DNA from: Pseudoalteromonas shioyasakiensis
GTDB taxonomy: Bacteria > Pseudomonadota > Gammaproteobacteria > Enterobacterales > Alteromonadaceae
Assembly (NCBI RefSeq): GCF_024518675.1
Contig: NZ_JANIGL010000011.1
Span: 1 to 33,996, forward strand
Direction: 5' to 3'
DNA length: 33,996 nucleotides
Of this stretch, positions 1-6,978 are shown piece after piece. Positions within the stretch are counted from its first letter, which is position 1, and every line of letters begins with the position of its first letter. The notes under the pieces are model-generated. The model had not been told where the DNA came from. It made no database searches and saw nothing but the letters and a program-made list of their open reading frames with translations. Made by a program: the position numbers and the translations under genes.

Positions 1-17
1 CAGGCTCCAAATAAGAG

Positions 18-47
18 AAACCCGTTGCAGCAATGCAGCGGGTTTTT
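18..47 (+). terminator. Intrinsic terminator at the left edge
   Basis: Arms AAACCCGTTGCA and TGCAGCGGGTTT pair over 12 positions with one G-T pair, around a GCAA loop, and run into a T tract. It must end a transcript entering from the left of the window. The only bases before it (1-17) are too few to name that gene; the CAGGCTCCA at 1-9 could be an RNA or gene tail. Confidence 0.8.
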
Positions 48-130
48 TGTTGTCTGAAATAAAATGAATTAGTTCGCGAGTTAGCGAGCGTAAAGCGTAG
101 GGCTTAACGTGTTGCGCGCTGTCAAAGTTA

Positions 131-159
131 TTGTAGGAGGAGGTTTCAGCCCCGATTTA
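131..159 (+). repeat. REP-like element, degenerate
   Basis: TTGTAGGAGGAGGTTTCAGC followed by CCCGATTTA resembles the widespread gammaproteobacterial REP pattern TGTAGGAGCGG-TTTCAGCC-GCGAT, with the palindrome partly decayed (AGGTTTCAGCCCC). REP elements of this kind are mobilised in trans by RAYT transposases, and a broken RAYT-like gene lies at 21263-22235. No direct link between the two can be shown here. Confidence 0.4.
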
Positions 160-173
160 AAGCTGATAAAACT

Positions 174-330
174 CGCAAACTCGCACTCTCTATAAGAAAA
201 CGCAAACTCGCGCCTTTTATCAGGAATAGGCAAACTCAAAACTCGCGCTCCTTACAAGTCAATGCAAACCCGCGCTCCTTACAATTGAATACAAACTCGT
301 ACTCTCTATAAGAAAACGTAAACACGTAAA
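174..330. repeat. Degenerate 27-bp tandem repeat array
   Basis: The core GCAAACTCGC recurs at about 175, 202, 230, 264, 291 and 318, mostly 27 bp apart (one unit carries about 8 extra bases). The block starting CAAACTCG(C/T)ACTCTCTATAA and continuing AGAAAACG(C/T)AAAC occurs at 176-206 and 292-322 with two differences. CGCGCTCCTTACAA occurs exactly at 244-257 and 271-284. No convincing ORF crosses it. The motif AACTCGC is also the core of the 8-bp tract at 23731-23794. Apart from this array, the terminator and the REP-like element, I see nothing in 1-444 except the start region of the lipoprotein gene. Confidence 0.75.
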
Positions 331-444
331 CTATTTTTCTACCTTTGTTTTTCTTAAATATTATCTTGTTGCAATTTCATTCTTGGTTTAATAAGTAAGC
401 TGTGTAAAACTAGTTGAGTTAATTTAGTAAATCAGGTGACATGA

Positions 445-1377
445 ATGTCGGATATAAAAGCTTGGAAACTTATAAGCCTGTTTTGTTTGATAAGCTTGCT
501 TATGGGCTGCCAATCGAAAGAAGAGCAGTTACAACAAACAATTCAACAATCTATAACTAAAGCTGAGATTGAACTCGAGGGGCTTGGTAAAGCCTTGGAT
601 AATGGTTCAATTCGCAATGCTGTGTTATTAAAAGAATATGCTCGAATACTAAGTGATGAGAAACCTCAGCTATCACAGGTTGCATCAGTTATTGCTCAAG
701 ATGCAACACGTAGTGGTCCGTTGTATTCTGGCTTACAGCAGCGCTTGACTGATGTTAAAGCGACTCACTTAATACCACCTTACGAAGAAACATTACTAAA
801 CCTTGATCTGTTAAGAGATGCAGCAAAGCCAGCTTTGTTTTCTGATGCCTTAACTGACCCAATTAATATGCTAGCAGATATGTCTGATGGCTCATTAGCT
901 CGTGTCGGTGCTATCAGCCAGCAAGCTGAAGGGCCTGGTGAGGGCAATCAGTTAGTTGGCAATCCAAATTACGGTAATTGGCAAACTAATAGTAATGGTA
1001 TTAGTTTTTGGCAATGGTATGGCATGTATCGTATTTTGGGGGATGTGTTCGATCGCGTGGAGTATGGCAGCTGGAGTAAGCGCCGAAAATATAGTTATTA
1101 TAATGACTATGGCCGAGCACGATATACCAGCCCAAAACAAATGAAGGCTCAAACCGCGGTTGAAACAAGAACTCGTCAGTCTTATCAGCGCCAAGGTAAA
1201 CAGTTTACTAGTCCTTATGCAAAAAAGAAAACAGGTGCTTCGGGGCTTAGCCGTAGCAGTTATACACCACCAAAAAGCAGAAGTAGTTACTCTAAAACTA
1301 GTAGCTACAGCAAAAGCTCAGGCTCGGTAAGAAACAGCAATAGTCGAACTTCTCGTGGTGTAAGTCGCGGTAAATAA
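445..1377 (+). CDS. Lipoprotein heading the polyamine/PspA-type cluster
   Basis: The 310-residue protein has a short positive N-terminus, a hydrophobic stretch and a lipobox LLMGC with the lipidated Cys at residue 22, so it should be an envelope lipoprotein. Residues 25-160 look helical. The middle is rich in Gly, Asn, Trp and Tyr (around GNPNYGNWQ), and the last 80 residues are a basic Ser/Arg/Tyr-rich low-complexity tail that could bind nucleic acid, peptidoglycan or an anionic surface. I do not recognise the family. ATG 445 follows AGGTG at 434-438; an ATG at 441 is in another frame. The DUF350 gene follows after 37 bp, so the two are probably co-transcribed. It stands where E. coli yjfLM-type clusters have a DUF1190 gene, but I see no DUF1190 likeness. 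Confidence 0.8.
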   Translation: MSDIKAWKLISLFCLISLLMGCQSKEEQLQQTIQQSITKAEIELEGLGKALDNGSIRNAVLLKEYARILSDEKPQLSQVASVIAQDATRSGPLYSGLQQRLTDVKATHLIPPYEETLLNLDLLRDAAKPALFSDALTDPINMLADMSDGSLARVGAISQQAEGPGEGNQLVGNPNYGNWQTNSNGISFWQWYGMYRILGDVFDRVEYGSWSKRRKYSYYNDYGRARYTSPKQMKAQTAVETRTRQSYQRQGKQFTSPYAKKKTGASGLSRSSYTPPKSRSSYSKTSSYSKSSGSVRNSNSRTSRGVSRGK

Positions 1378-1414
1378 ACTGCCTCGTAAAGAATTAGGTT
1401 GGAGTTAAAATAAT

Positions 1415-2314
1415 ATGTACGAATTTAATGGAATAACTATGTGGTCACTGCAAGCGTTGGCAATTGATTTTGCGATTATAATTGCCTTATTTGTCAGCCT
1501 TAAATTTATTAAAGGCTGGGTATCTAATCTTCATGCTAATGATGAAATAACAGAACGCGATAACTTTGCTTTTGGTATTAGCTTTGCGGCAGGTCTGGTT
1601 GCGCTGGCTATTGTACTTACTGGTGTAAGTAGCGGTGCATTTGCAGCAACATTACAACAAGAAGCGCTGCAAATGCTAGCCTACGGCGTGTTGGCAATTG
1701 TGCTTATTAAATTAGGACACTTCTTTCAAGATAAAGTCGCATTACGCAAAGTGAGCCTGCATGACGAAATCGTTAAAGGTAATGCCACTGCTGCAATTAT
1801 CGACTTTGGTCATGTTGTCAGTGTTGCTATCGTAATTCGTTCAGCGCTATTTTGGGTTGCAACAGAGGGGTGGCATGGCATACCAATTGTTATCGCAGCA
1901 TTCATTATTGGCAGTCTAGCTTTATTACTTGTTAGTCAATATCGTGTGCAGTTATTTAAACGTACTAATCGCAGTGGTGACTGCTTACAGCAAGCTATCA
2001 TTGATGGCAATTTAGCTGTAGGTATTCGTTACGCGGGCTTTTTAATCGGCAGCGCCCTGGCTATTACAGCTGCCTCAGGTATCGCGCCTTACGTTGCTGA
2101 TAGTATTAATGCTAGTTTAGTGTATTGGGCTATGACGGCCGTTATTTGCATAATTGCATTTATCTTATTACACCTAATAACGATAAAAATAATCCTAACG
2201 GGTTGTGATATTTCTGATGAAGTGAACCGCCAAAAGAATGTTGGTGTAGCAACAATTTCGGCTGCAATATCATTTGCGGTAGGTATTACGATGGCTACGT
2301 TGTTAGGCGCATAA
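1415..2314 (+). CDS. DUF350 (YjfL-like) inner-membrane protein
   Basis: A 299-residue polytopic membrane protein with about eight hydrophobic segments. It shows the internal duplication of DUF350 proteins: FAFGISFAAGLVALAIVL in the first half is echoed by RYAGFLIGSALAITAASGI in the second. The function of DUF350 is unknown. The family recurs next to PspA/IM30, spermidine-synthase-like and DUF2170/DUF2491 genes (E. coli yjfIJKLMC and related clusters), and that is the arrangement here. The start ATG 1415 has a GGAG about 10 bases upstream. Its stop is 3 bp before the TTG start of the next gene, so translation is probably coupled. Confidence 0.88.
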   Translation: MYEFNGITMWSLQALAIDFAIIIALFVSLKFIKGWVSNLHANDEITERDNFAFGISFAAGLVALAIVLTGVSSGAFAATLQQEALQMLAYGVLAIVLIKLGHFFQDKVALRKVSLHDEIVKGNATAAIIDFGHVVSVAIVIRSALFWVATEGWHGIPIVIAAFIIGSLALLLVSQYRVQLFKRTNRSGDCLQQAIIDGNLAVGIRYAGFLIGSALAITAASGIAPYVADSINASLVYWAMTAVICIIAFILLHLITIKIILTGCDISDEVNRQKNVGVATISAAISFAVGITMATLLGA

Positions 2315-2317
2315 GAT

Positions 2318-4039
2318 TTGTCACACACAACAACGACCCCAAGTAAGTACGCCTTACTTGGGCATGATTTTTTATTAATAACTGTTATGGCCGTACTCGC
2401 TGGGTGCGGCCTTATTTATGAATATCTCCTATCACATTATGCTGGGCGGGTCTTAGGCTCAGTAGAAAGCGCTATTTACGCCATGATTGGTACTATGATA
2501 GTGGCAATGGGCATGGGGGCATTTTTAGCGCGCTGGTTTAAAGATGCTTTCACTGCGTTTGCTTGGCTTGAAAGTATTATTGCCTTAGTAGGTATGGGGT
2601 GTATTTTAGCTATAGCTAGTGTGATTGCGGTTAGTTATTCATTACCACATATTTTTTCTGAAATCTTTAACTTACCCCCAGATACAATTTTAAATGGGTT
2701 TGTGTTTCAAAAACTTCAGGAATGGTCGCGTTTTCTACCTTATGTGTTTGGTTTATTACTGGGTCTACTTATCGGTATGGAAATACCGCTTATAGCTCGG
2801 ATCAGGCAGCATGTATACGGTCGCTTTTTAGAAAATAACGCTGGCACCATTTACGGTGCCGATTATATTGGTGCAGGAATTGGAGCTGCTATTTGGGTGA
2901 GTATTATGCTCGCTATGCCAATTATGCAAGCGGCAGCATGGACCGCTCTTTTCAATATCATTGCTGGTTTAGCGTTTTTGTGGCGCTATCACAGCTATGT
3001 ACGTTTTGCTAAGCTACTTTTGGTATGCCATATTGCTTTACTGGTTTTATTTGGTTTTATCCTGGTGCTTGGTAGTAGCTGGATGAAAGATTTAAGTAAT
3101 GTACTTTATAAAGATAAAGTAATCTATTCTGAAGCAACTAAATACCAGCATTTGGTTTTAACTGAGCGATTAAGCCGTAATCAACCAGATCCAATAACTG
3201 ACTTATATTTGAATGGTCGTTTACAGTTCTCTAGTGTCGATGAGCAAATTTATCACTCAATGTTAGTTTACCCACCATTATTAGCATCAAACCGACACGA
3301 TAAAGTATTGATCATTGGTGGTGGTGATGGTTTAGCGATGCGTGATGTTTTAAAGTGGCCAGTGCAGGAGGTGACGCTAATTGATCTTGATGGTCAACTA
3401 CTTAGTTTATTTGGTCACCAAGATAATGAGTTTAATGCACCTGCAGATATAGTAAGCCGATTAACGAAATTAAACGCTAACGCAATGAATGACCCGAGAG
3501 CGAATGTTATTATTGGCGATGCATTTATTGAAGTTGAGCGATTACTCGATCAAGGCAAGCGTTTTGATACCATTATTATCGACTTACCAGATCCAAATCA
3601 TCCCGACTTAAACAAAATGTATAGTGATTATTTTTATAATCACATTCGCCAACTACTGGCTGCTGATGGTGCCATGGCAGTGCAATCAACATCACCTTAT
3701 CACGCTAAGAAGGCCTTTTTAAGTATTGGTAAAACGGTTAAAGCAGCAGGCTTTAAACATGTTGAGCAGTACCAGCAAAACATCCCTTCATTTGGTCAAT
3801 GGGGCTGGACTATTGCTACAACCAGTGGAAAGTCAGCCAGTGCTCGAATCGCAGAATTAACTAGTTTACCTGTTGATTCCCGGTGGATAAGCCAAAAATA
3901 TTTATTGGCTGCATTTGTGTTCCCGAATCATTATTTCGAACTAATAAAAGATATTGAAGTCAATAGATTAGGTTCAGGTACACTCTATGATTATTATCGC
4001 AGTGCATGGCAAGTGGAAAGTGAGTTGTATAAAAATTGA
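2318..4039 (+). CDS. Membrane-fused spermidine-synthase-like aminopropyltransferase
   Basis: A 573-residue protein. Residues 1-260 hold about seven membrane segments. The remainder is a spermidine-synthase fold with the SAM/dcSAM-binding glycine motif GGGDG at 334-338 followed by LAMRDVLKW, an acidic strand end LIDLD, and DLPDP at 422-426 in the place of the active-site Asp region. Known members of this architecture are annotated as polyamine aminopropyltransferases, but the real substrate is unknown, and the membrane anchor suggests modification of a membrane or envelope amine. The start is TTG 2318, with TTAGG 10 bases upstream. The next in-frame ATG (2387) would cut the first membrane segment, so TTG is preferred. 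It closes the first half of the cluster; a 78-bp gap with paired palindromes follows. Confidence 0.87.
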   Translation: MSHTTTTPSKYALLGHDFLLITVMAVLAGCGLIYEYLLSHYAGRVLGSVESAIYAMIGTMIVAMGMGAFLARWFKDAFTAFAWLESIIALVGMGCILAIASVIAVSYSLPHIFSEIFNLPPDTILNGFVFQKLQEWSRFLPYVFGLLLGLLIGMEIPLIARIRQHVYGRFLENNAGTIYGADYIGAGIGAAIWVSIMLAMPIMQAAAWTALFNIIAGLAFLWRYHSYVRFAKLLLVCHIALLVLFGFILVLGSSWMKDLSNVLYKDKVIYSEATKYQHLVLTERLSRNQPDPITDLYLNGRLQFSSVDEQIYHSMLVYPPLLASNRHDKVLIIGGGDGLAMRDVLKWPVQEVTLIDLDGQLLSLFGHQDNEFNAPADIVSRLTKLNANAMNDPRANVIIGDAFIEVERLLDQGKRFDTIIIDLPDPNHPDLNKMYSDYFYNHIRQLLAADGAMAVQSTSPYHAKKAFLSIGKTVKAAGFKHVEQYQQNIPSFGQWGWTIATTSGKSASARIAELTSLPVDSRWISQKYLLAAFVFPNHYFELIKDIEVNRLGSGTLYDYYRSAWQVESELYKN

Positions 4040-4048
4040 CAAATAGGG

Positions 4049-4097
4049 TTGACATAATATGTCGCCCGTGCGAATCTTAACTCAGACATAATATGTC
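4049..4097 (+). promoter_or_regulatory. Paired 13-bp palindromic operators before the DUF2170 gene
   Basis: GACATAATATGTC occurs at 4051-4063 and again at 4085-4097, 34 bp apart start to start (just over three helical turns). Each is a perfect palindrome of 6-bp arms around a central A. The first copy overlaps a TTGACA at 4049-4054 that could be a -35 box; the second lies just before the AAAGG ribosome site. No good -10 hexamer is clear at standard spacing. The layout suggests a dimeric regulator binding twice. The possible ribbon-helix-helix protein at 5996-6313 is a local candidate (inference). Confidence 0.6.
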
Positions 4098-4117
4098 AGA
4101 AGACAAAAGGCAGAGAC

Positions 4118-4531
4118 ATGGAATTAAACGAACTTTCAATAAAACTAGCATCTTTTGAAACGGAAGGCGCTAATTTTGAATCTTTCTTGATCGCCAACCA
4201 AGACGAGCAAGATGTGTTACAAGTCATTGTTGATGGAAATGATGAACTTCCTATTTTTGTTACGCAAACACAAGAGCAATTATTATGTATTAGCTACTTG
4301 TTTGCTGATGACGAAGTAAAACCAGATTTACGTAATGAGCTAAACGAAACGTTATTACGTCTAAATGTGCCAATTCCATTAAGTGCATTTGCGAAAATTG
4401 ACGACAAATACGCAATTTTTGGCGCACTGTCGGTGAATTCATCGTTTGATGATATTACCCATGAGTTAGTCACATTAGCTGATAACGCTATTGATGCCCT
4501 AGAAGCTGTAACTTTGTATTTAAATGATTAA
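4118..4531 (+). CDS. DUF2170 (YjfI-like) protein
   Basis: A 137-residue acidic cytoplasmic protein with no signal or membrane segment, of a length usual for DUF2170. Its sequence alternates short strands and helices (for example LPIFVTQTQEQLLCISYLFAD). The biochemical role is unknown; members sit immediately upstream of a PspA/IM30-like gene, as here, and are thought to partner it. ATG 4118 has AAAGG seven bases upstream. The gene starts right after two copies of a palindromic operator, so this is probably the first gene of a separately controlled unit with the PspA-like gene 60 bp downstream. Confidence 0.85.
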   Translation: MELNELSIKLASFETEGANFESFLIANQDEQDVLQVIVDGNDELPIFVTQTQEQLLCISYLFADDEVKPDLRNELNETLLRLNVPIPLSAFAKIDDKYAIFGALSVNSSFDDITHELVTLADNAIDALEAVTLYLND

Positions 4532-4591
4532 TTACTTATTTTTCAATGCAAAATGAGATAACAGCTAGTTATATTAAGTGGAGTTAAGATT

Positions 4592-5284
4592 ATGAGTATA
4601 TTAAAGAAATTATTTACAGCAGTTCGTGGCGGTGCACGTGAAGCGGGTGAAGCGATTGTTGATGCTAACGGTATCCGTATTTTTGAGCAAGAAATTGCAG
4701 ATGCGCAAAACGCATTGCAGCGTGCTAAAAAAAGTTTAACCGAAGTTATGGCTAAAGAAATGCAAACTAAACGTGCATTAAGCGCACTGGATGCTTCAAT
4801 TGCAGAGCATGAAGCCTATGCGGGTCAAGCACTTGAAAAAGGTAACGAAGCATTAGCTTTAGAAATTGCAGAAAAAATTGGCGACTTCGAAAACGAAAAA
4901 GCCGAGCATGAGCAAGTGTTAGCTGGCTTTAGTAATCATATTGTGACGTTAAAGCAGCAAGTAAAAGATGCTGAAAAATCGATTAAAGAAAACCAACGTC
5001 AGCTTACTATGGTTAAAACCACAGAAAGCGTGCAACAAGCTACTATGGCTGTAAATAGCACATTAAATACTAATAGTTCATCGATGACCAACGCACGTCA
5101 ATCACTTGAGCGTATTAAAAAGCGCCAACAAGATCGTAGTGACCAACTGGGTGCTGCAAAAGAACTTGAAGCTGAAACGAGTGGTGGTGACTTAAAAGCT
5201 AAAATGGCAGAAGCTGGTATTGGTGATAGCAGTCCAAAAAGTGCAGACATTTTAGCGCGTATTAAAGCTAAGCAAAACGGCTAG
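4592..5284 (+). CDS. PspA/IM30-family protein (YjfJ-like)
   Basis: A 230-residue protein, nearly all predicted coiled coil: heptad-rich helices run from about 25 to 195, with a short amphipathic N-terminus (MSILKKLFTAVRGG) and a Gly/Ser-containing tail ending in a short helix (SADILARIKAKQNG). This is the ESCRT-III-like PspA/Vipp1/IM30 plan, in which helical hairpins polymerise on stressed inner membrane. No PspF, PspB or PspC gene is nearby, so it belongs to the YjfJ-type branch tied to DUF2170/DUF350 clusters rather than the classical Psp response. GGAG stands eight bases before ATG 4592. A strong intrinsic terminator follows at 5304-5344. Confidence 0.9.
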   Translation: MSILKKLFTAVRGGAREAGEAIVDANGIRIFEQEIADAQNALQRAKKSLTEVMAKEMQTKRALSALDASIAEHEAYAGQALEKGNEALALEIAEKIGDFENEKAEHEQVLAGFSNHIVTLKQQVKDAEKSIKENQRQLTMVKTTESVQQATMAVNSTLNTNSSSMTNARQSLERIKKRQQDRSDQLGAAKELEAETSGGDLKAKMAEAGIGDSSPKSADILARIKAKQNG

Positions 5285-5303
5285 TCATTTGGCTATCAAT
5301 TTT

Positions 5304-5344
5304 AAAAAGGTAACGTAGCGTAGCCACTGCTCGTTACCTTTTTT
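5304..5344 (+). terminator. Intrinsic terminator after the PspA-like gene
   Basis: Perfect 12-bp arms AAAAAGGTAACG (5304-5315) and CGTTACCTTTTT (5332-5343) flank a 16-nt loop, giving a stem that runs into a T tract. It lies 20 bp after the PspA-like stop and only 17 bp before the ATG of the next gene, leaving no room for a promoter between them. Downstream genes therefore probably depend on read-through, on RNA processing, or on a promoter inside the PspA-like gene. Confidence 0.8.
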
Positions 5345-5360
5345 GCTTAAGAGGCAGTCT

Positions 5361-5999
5361 ATGTTTAATTTTTTTAAATCGAAAAAAGCACCTGAACGTC
5401 AATTAACACACCCCAGCGAATTGCAAAAAGGTGACATGTTAAGCGTCATTGATTCGTTCGCTTACCCAAGTTGGCTCAAAGGGCAAACAGTGCGTGTTAT
5501 TGATGTACAAACATATCAATATCAGCATAGTAGCGATACAGAGTTTGTGTTGGAGACCAGCAGCGGGCAAGTCGTTTTTCTACAAATGGAAATGGAAGAT
5601 GGCGAACAGTGGGCTAATTTTTCAATAAAAATTCAGCGTGATGATGTTGATGATATTTTTACCCTAGATGAGTTCGCCCGTATTTTTGATGAAGAGGCAT
5701 TAACCTTTATAGAAGTTAACAATACACCTGAGCGTTTTATGCAGTTTTTAGGTAAAAGTTATCAGCAAAGCGAATCACCTTATGTTTGCTATTTCCATAA
5801 GCAAGATTATCGTAAACAACCTTTACCGCGTTACGAGCAAGAAGGCGGCGAGCCTTGTGAAATGATATGCCTAGCCTCTGATGACGAAAGCCACAGTTTG
5901 AATATTGAAATTTGGGATGGTGGCGAAACCGAAGTTTCACTTACATTGACTAGACCAATATCCGATATTGTGGATCTATTCCCCGGAGATGCTAAGTGA
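5361..5999 (+). CDS. YjfK-like protein (DUF2491/DUF4178-like)
   Basis: A 212-residue soluble protein. It opens with a short basic MFNFFKSKKAP and the pattern PSELQKGDMLSVIDSF, which resembles the N-terminus of DUF2491/DUF4178 proteins; the rest is predicted beta-rich and acidic. The function is unknown; the family is a regular neighbour of PspA-like and DUF350 genes. I start it at ATG 5361, which has AAGAGG at 5349-5354. The frame opens 18 bases earlier with a TTG inside the terminator T tract, but that start would have no ribosome site. Its stop overlaps the GTG start of the next gene (GTGA), so the pair is translationally coupled. Confidence 0.78.
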   Translation: MFNFFKSKKAPERQLTHPSELQKGDMLSVIDSFAYPSWLKGQTVRVIDVQTYQYQHSSDTEFVLETSSGQVVFLQMEMEDGEQWANFSIKIQRDDVDDIFTLDEFARIFDEEALTFIEVNNTPERFMQFLGKSYQQSESPYVCYFHKQDYRKQPLPRYEQEGGEPCEMICLASDDESHSLNIEIWDGGETEVSLTLTRPISDIVDLFPGDAK

Positions 6000-6313
6000 G
6001 CGATACAAAGGCTAAATGGCAACGCCAAGAGCAAGCTGTAAGGGCAACGCAGATGGCCTTTGATTTAAGCAGTGAAGTGCAAAAGTCGATAAAAAAGCAG
6101 GCGATTGATCAGGAGTTAACACCTTCAGATATGATTCGCAAAATTTTAGCATTAGATGTTAAGTCAAAAAAGACTCGGCAACGGCTGTCATTTAATCTTA
6201 ATGATGAAGAAATTGCCTTATTAGCTGAGCGCTTTGGTGTTGCTGCGGATGATAAGCGTGCAGTAAAACAGCAAGTAGCCGAACTACTGATTGCCCATAG
6301 CAATAAAAAATAG
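5996..6313 (+). CDS. Small basic protein, possible tandem ribbon-helix-helix regulator
   Basis: A 105-residue basic protein starting at GTG 5996, overlapping the previous stop by 4 bp. Residues 17-53 read MAFDLSSEVQKSIKKQAIDQ followed by ELTPSDMIRKILAL: a short strand, a helix, a turn and a second helix as in CopG/Arc ribbon-helix-helix proteins. Residues about 63-98 (RLSFNLNDEEIALLAERFG followed by a helix) repeat the same plan. I infer a tandem RHH DNA-binding protein, which would suit the paired palindromes at 4051-4097. The family assignment is by eye only. Alternatively it may be a cluster-specific adaptor of unknown fold. Confidence 0.65.
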   Translation: MSDTKAKWQRQEQAVRATQMAFDLSSEVQKSIKKQAIDQELTPSDMIRKILALDVKSKKTRQRLSFNLNDEEIALLAERFGVAADDKRAVKQQVAELLIAHSNKK

Positions 6314-6334
6314 CCGTACTTTTGCCTTCTCAAA

Positions 6335-6361
6335 GTTAAGCCCTTACACTGAGGGCTTAAC
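6335..6361. repeat. Perfect 9-bp inverted repeat
   Basis: GTTAAGCCC (6335-6343) and GGGCTTAAC (6353-6361) are separated by nine bases. It lies between the RHH-like gene and the small membrane-protein gene. No T tract follows on the plus strand, so it is not a clear terminator. It could be a structured leader of the next gene or a weak hairpin ending the previous one. Confidence 0.55.
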
Positions 6362-6381
6362 CTATTATAAAAAGAGTTGCC

Positions 6382-6567
6382 GTGAATATAGTTTTAATCG
6401 CTTACCTTATTATTTTTGCTTTGTTTGGCACAGCCGCAAGCTACTTTGTGCGATTTATTTACGCTTATTGGGTAAAAAAACAAATGCCAATGCAGCATAT
6501 ATTTAAAGCGGGTGTGTGCATTATTGGTGTCTTAGTAATATCTGCACTAATCCCACTTATGGTTTAG
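6382..6567 (+). CDS. Small two-pass membrane protein
   Basis: A 61-residue hydrophobic protein starting at GTG 6382, with AAGAG at 6371-6375 as ribosome site. Two membrane segments are visible (about residues 3-25 and 41-60), joined by a basic loop YAYWVKKQMPMQHIFK. I do not recognise it. It is the last plus-strand gene of the cluster, 68 bp after the RHH-like gene, and runs tail-to-tail into a minus-strand lipoprotein gene 5 bp away. It may be a membrane partner of the PspA-like system, but position is the only evidence. Confidence 0.6.
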   Translation: MNIVLIAYLIIFALFGTAASYFVRFIYAYWVKKQMPMQHIFKAGVCIIGVLVISALIPLMV

Positions 6568-6572
6568 CTACA

Positions 6573-6968
6573 TTACTTTATCTCAAATGCTTGGCATTTT
6601 TTGTTAATACAAAGCGCTTGCACAGGTAAAACCGGTGAACAGTCGCTGGCACCATTTTCTTTATTTTCAAGTATTTCTTGATTTGTTACTTGTTGCGCTA
6701 ATTGTTCTGCAGACTCTTGTTCTGTATTAAGACTAGAGTACACCAGATACCGGCTAGGGCCACCACATGCTCGTTGCCCTACTTCTAGGACTTTACATTG
6801 AAAGCTTGCAGTACAGCTGGTATCTTCAACAAGCTCAGCCAGCGCATTATTTGCTTTTGCTAAACTAGTAGAGCCAGATGAACTGGTATCAAACGTGCTT
6901 TCACAGCCGGTTAGAACCAATAGGCTGGCAGCCATTGCCAGCGCTTTAAAATATGAAACACACTTCAT
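6573..6968 (-). CDS. Lipoprotein, paralogue of the adjacent one
   Basis: I start this at ATG 6968, which has AAAGGAAA just upstream, giving 131 residues; the frame is open 16 codons further but into the preceding gene. A signal with lipobox VLTGC predicts an envelope lipoprotein. The core shares with its upstream neighbour the pattern D-x-S-C-x5-Q-C-x-VL-x-VG-x-RACGGPS-x-YLV(Y/F)S, and both end with a Cys pair near the C-terminus (CINKKC here, CSSNKC there). Six or so Cys in an exported protein suggest disulphides. The function is unknown. The two genes are separated by about 10 bp and are clearly a tandem duplication. Confidence 0.82.
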   Translation of the reverse strand: MKCVSYFKALAMAASLLVLTGCESTFDTSSSGSTSLAKANNALAELVEDTSCTASFQCKVLEVGQRACGGPSRYLVYSSLNTEQESAEQLAQQVTNQEILENKENGASDCSPVLPVQALCINKKCQAFEIK

Positions 6969-6978
6969 ACTATTTCCT

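Noticed and set aside
1..9. CAGGCTCCA as the 3' end of a tRNA or other RNA
   Set aside because: Too short to fold or assign; only the following terminator can be supported.
174..330. Possible CRISPR array at the left end
   Set aside because: The 27-bp period includes degenerate repeats with no unique spacers of constant length, and no cas genes.
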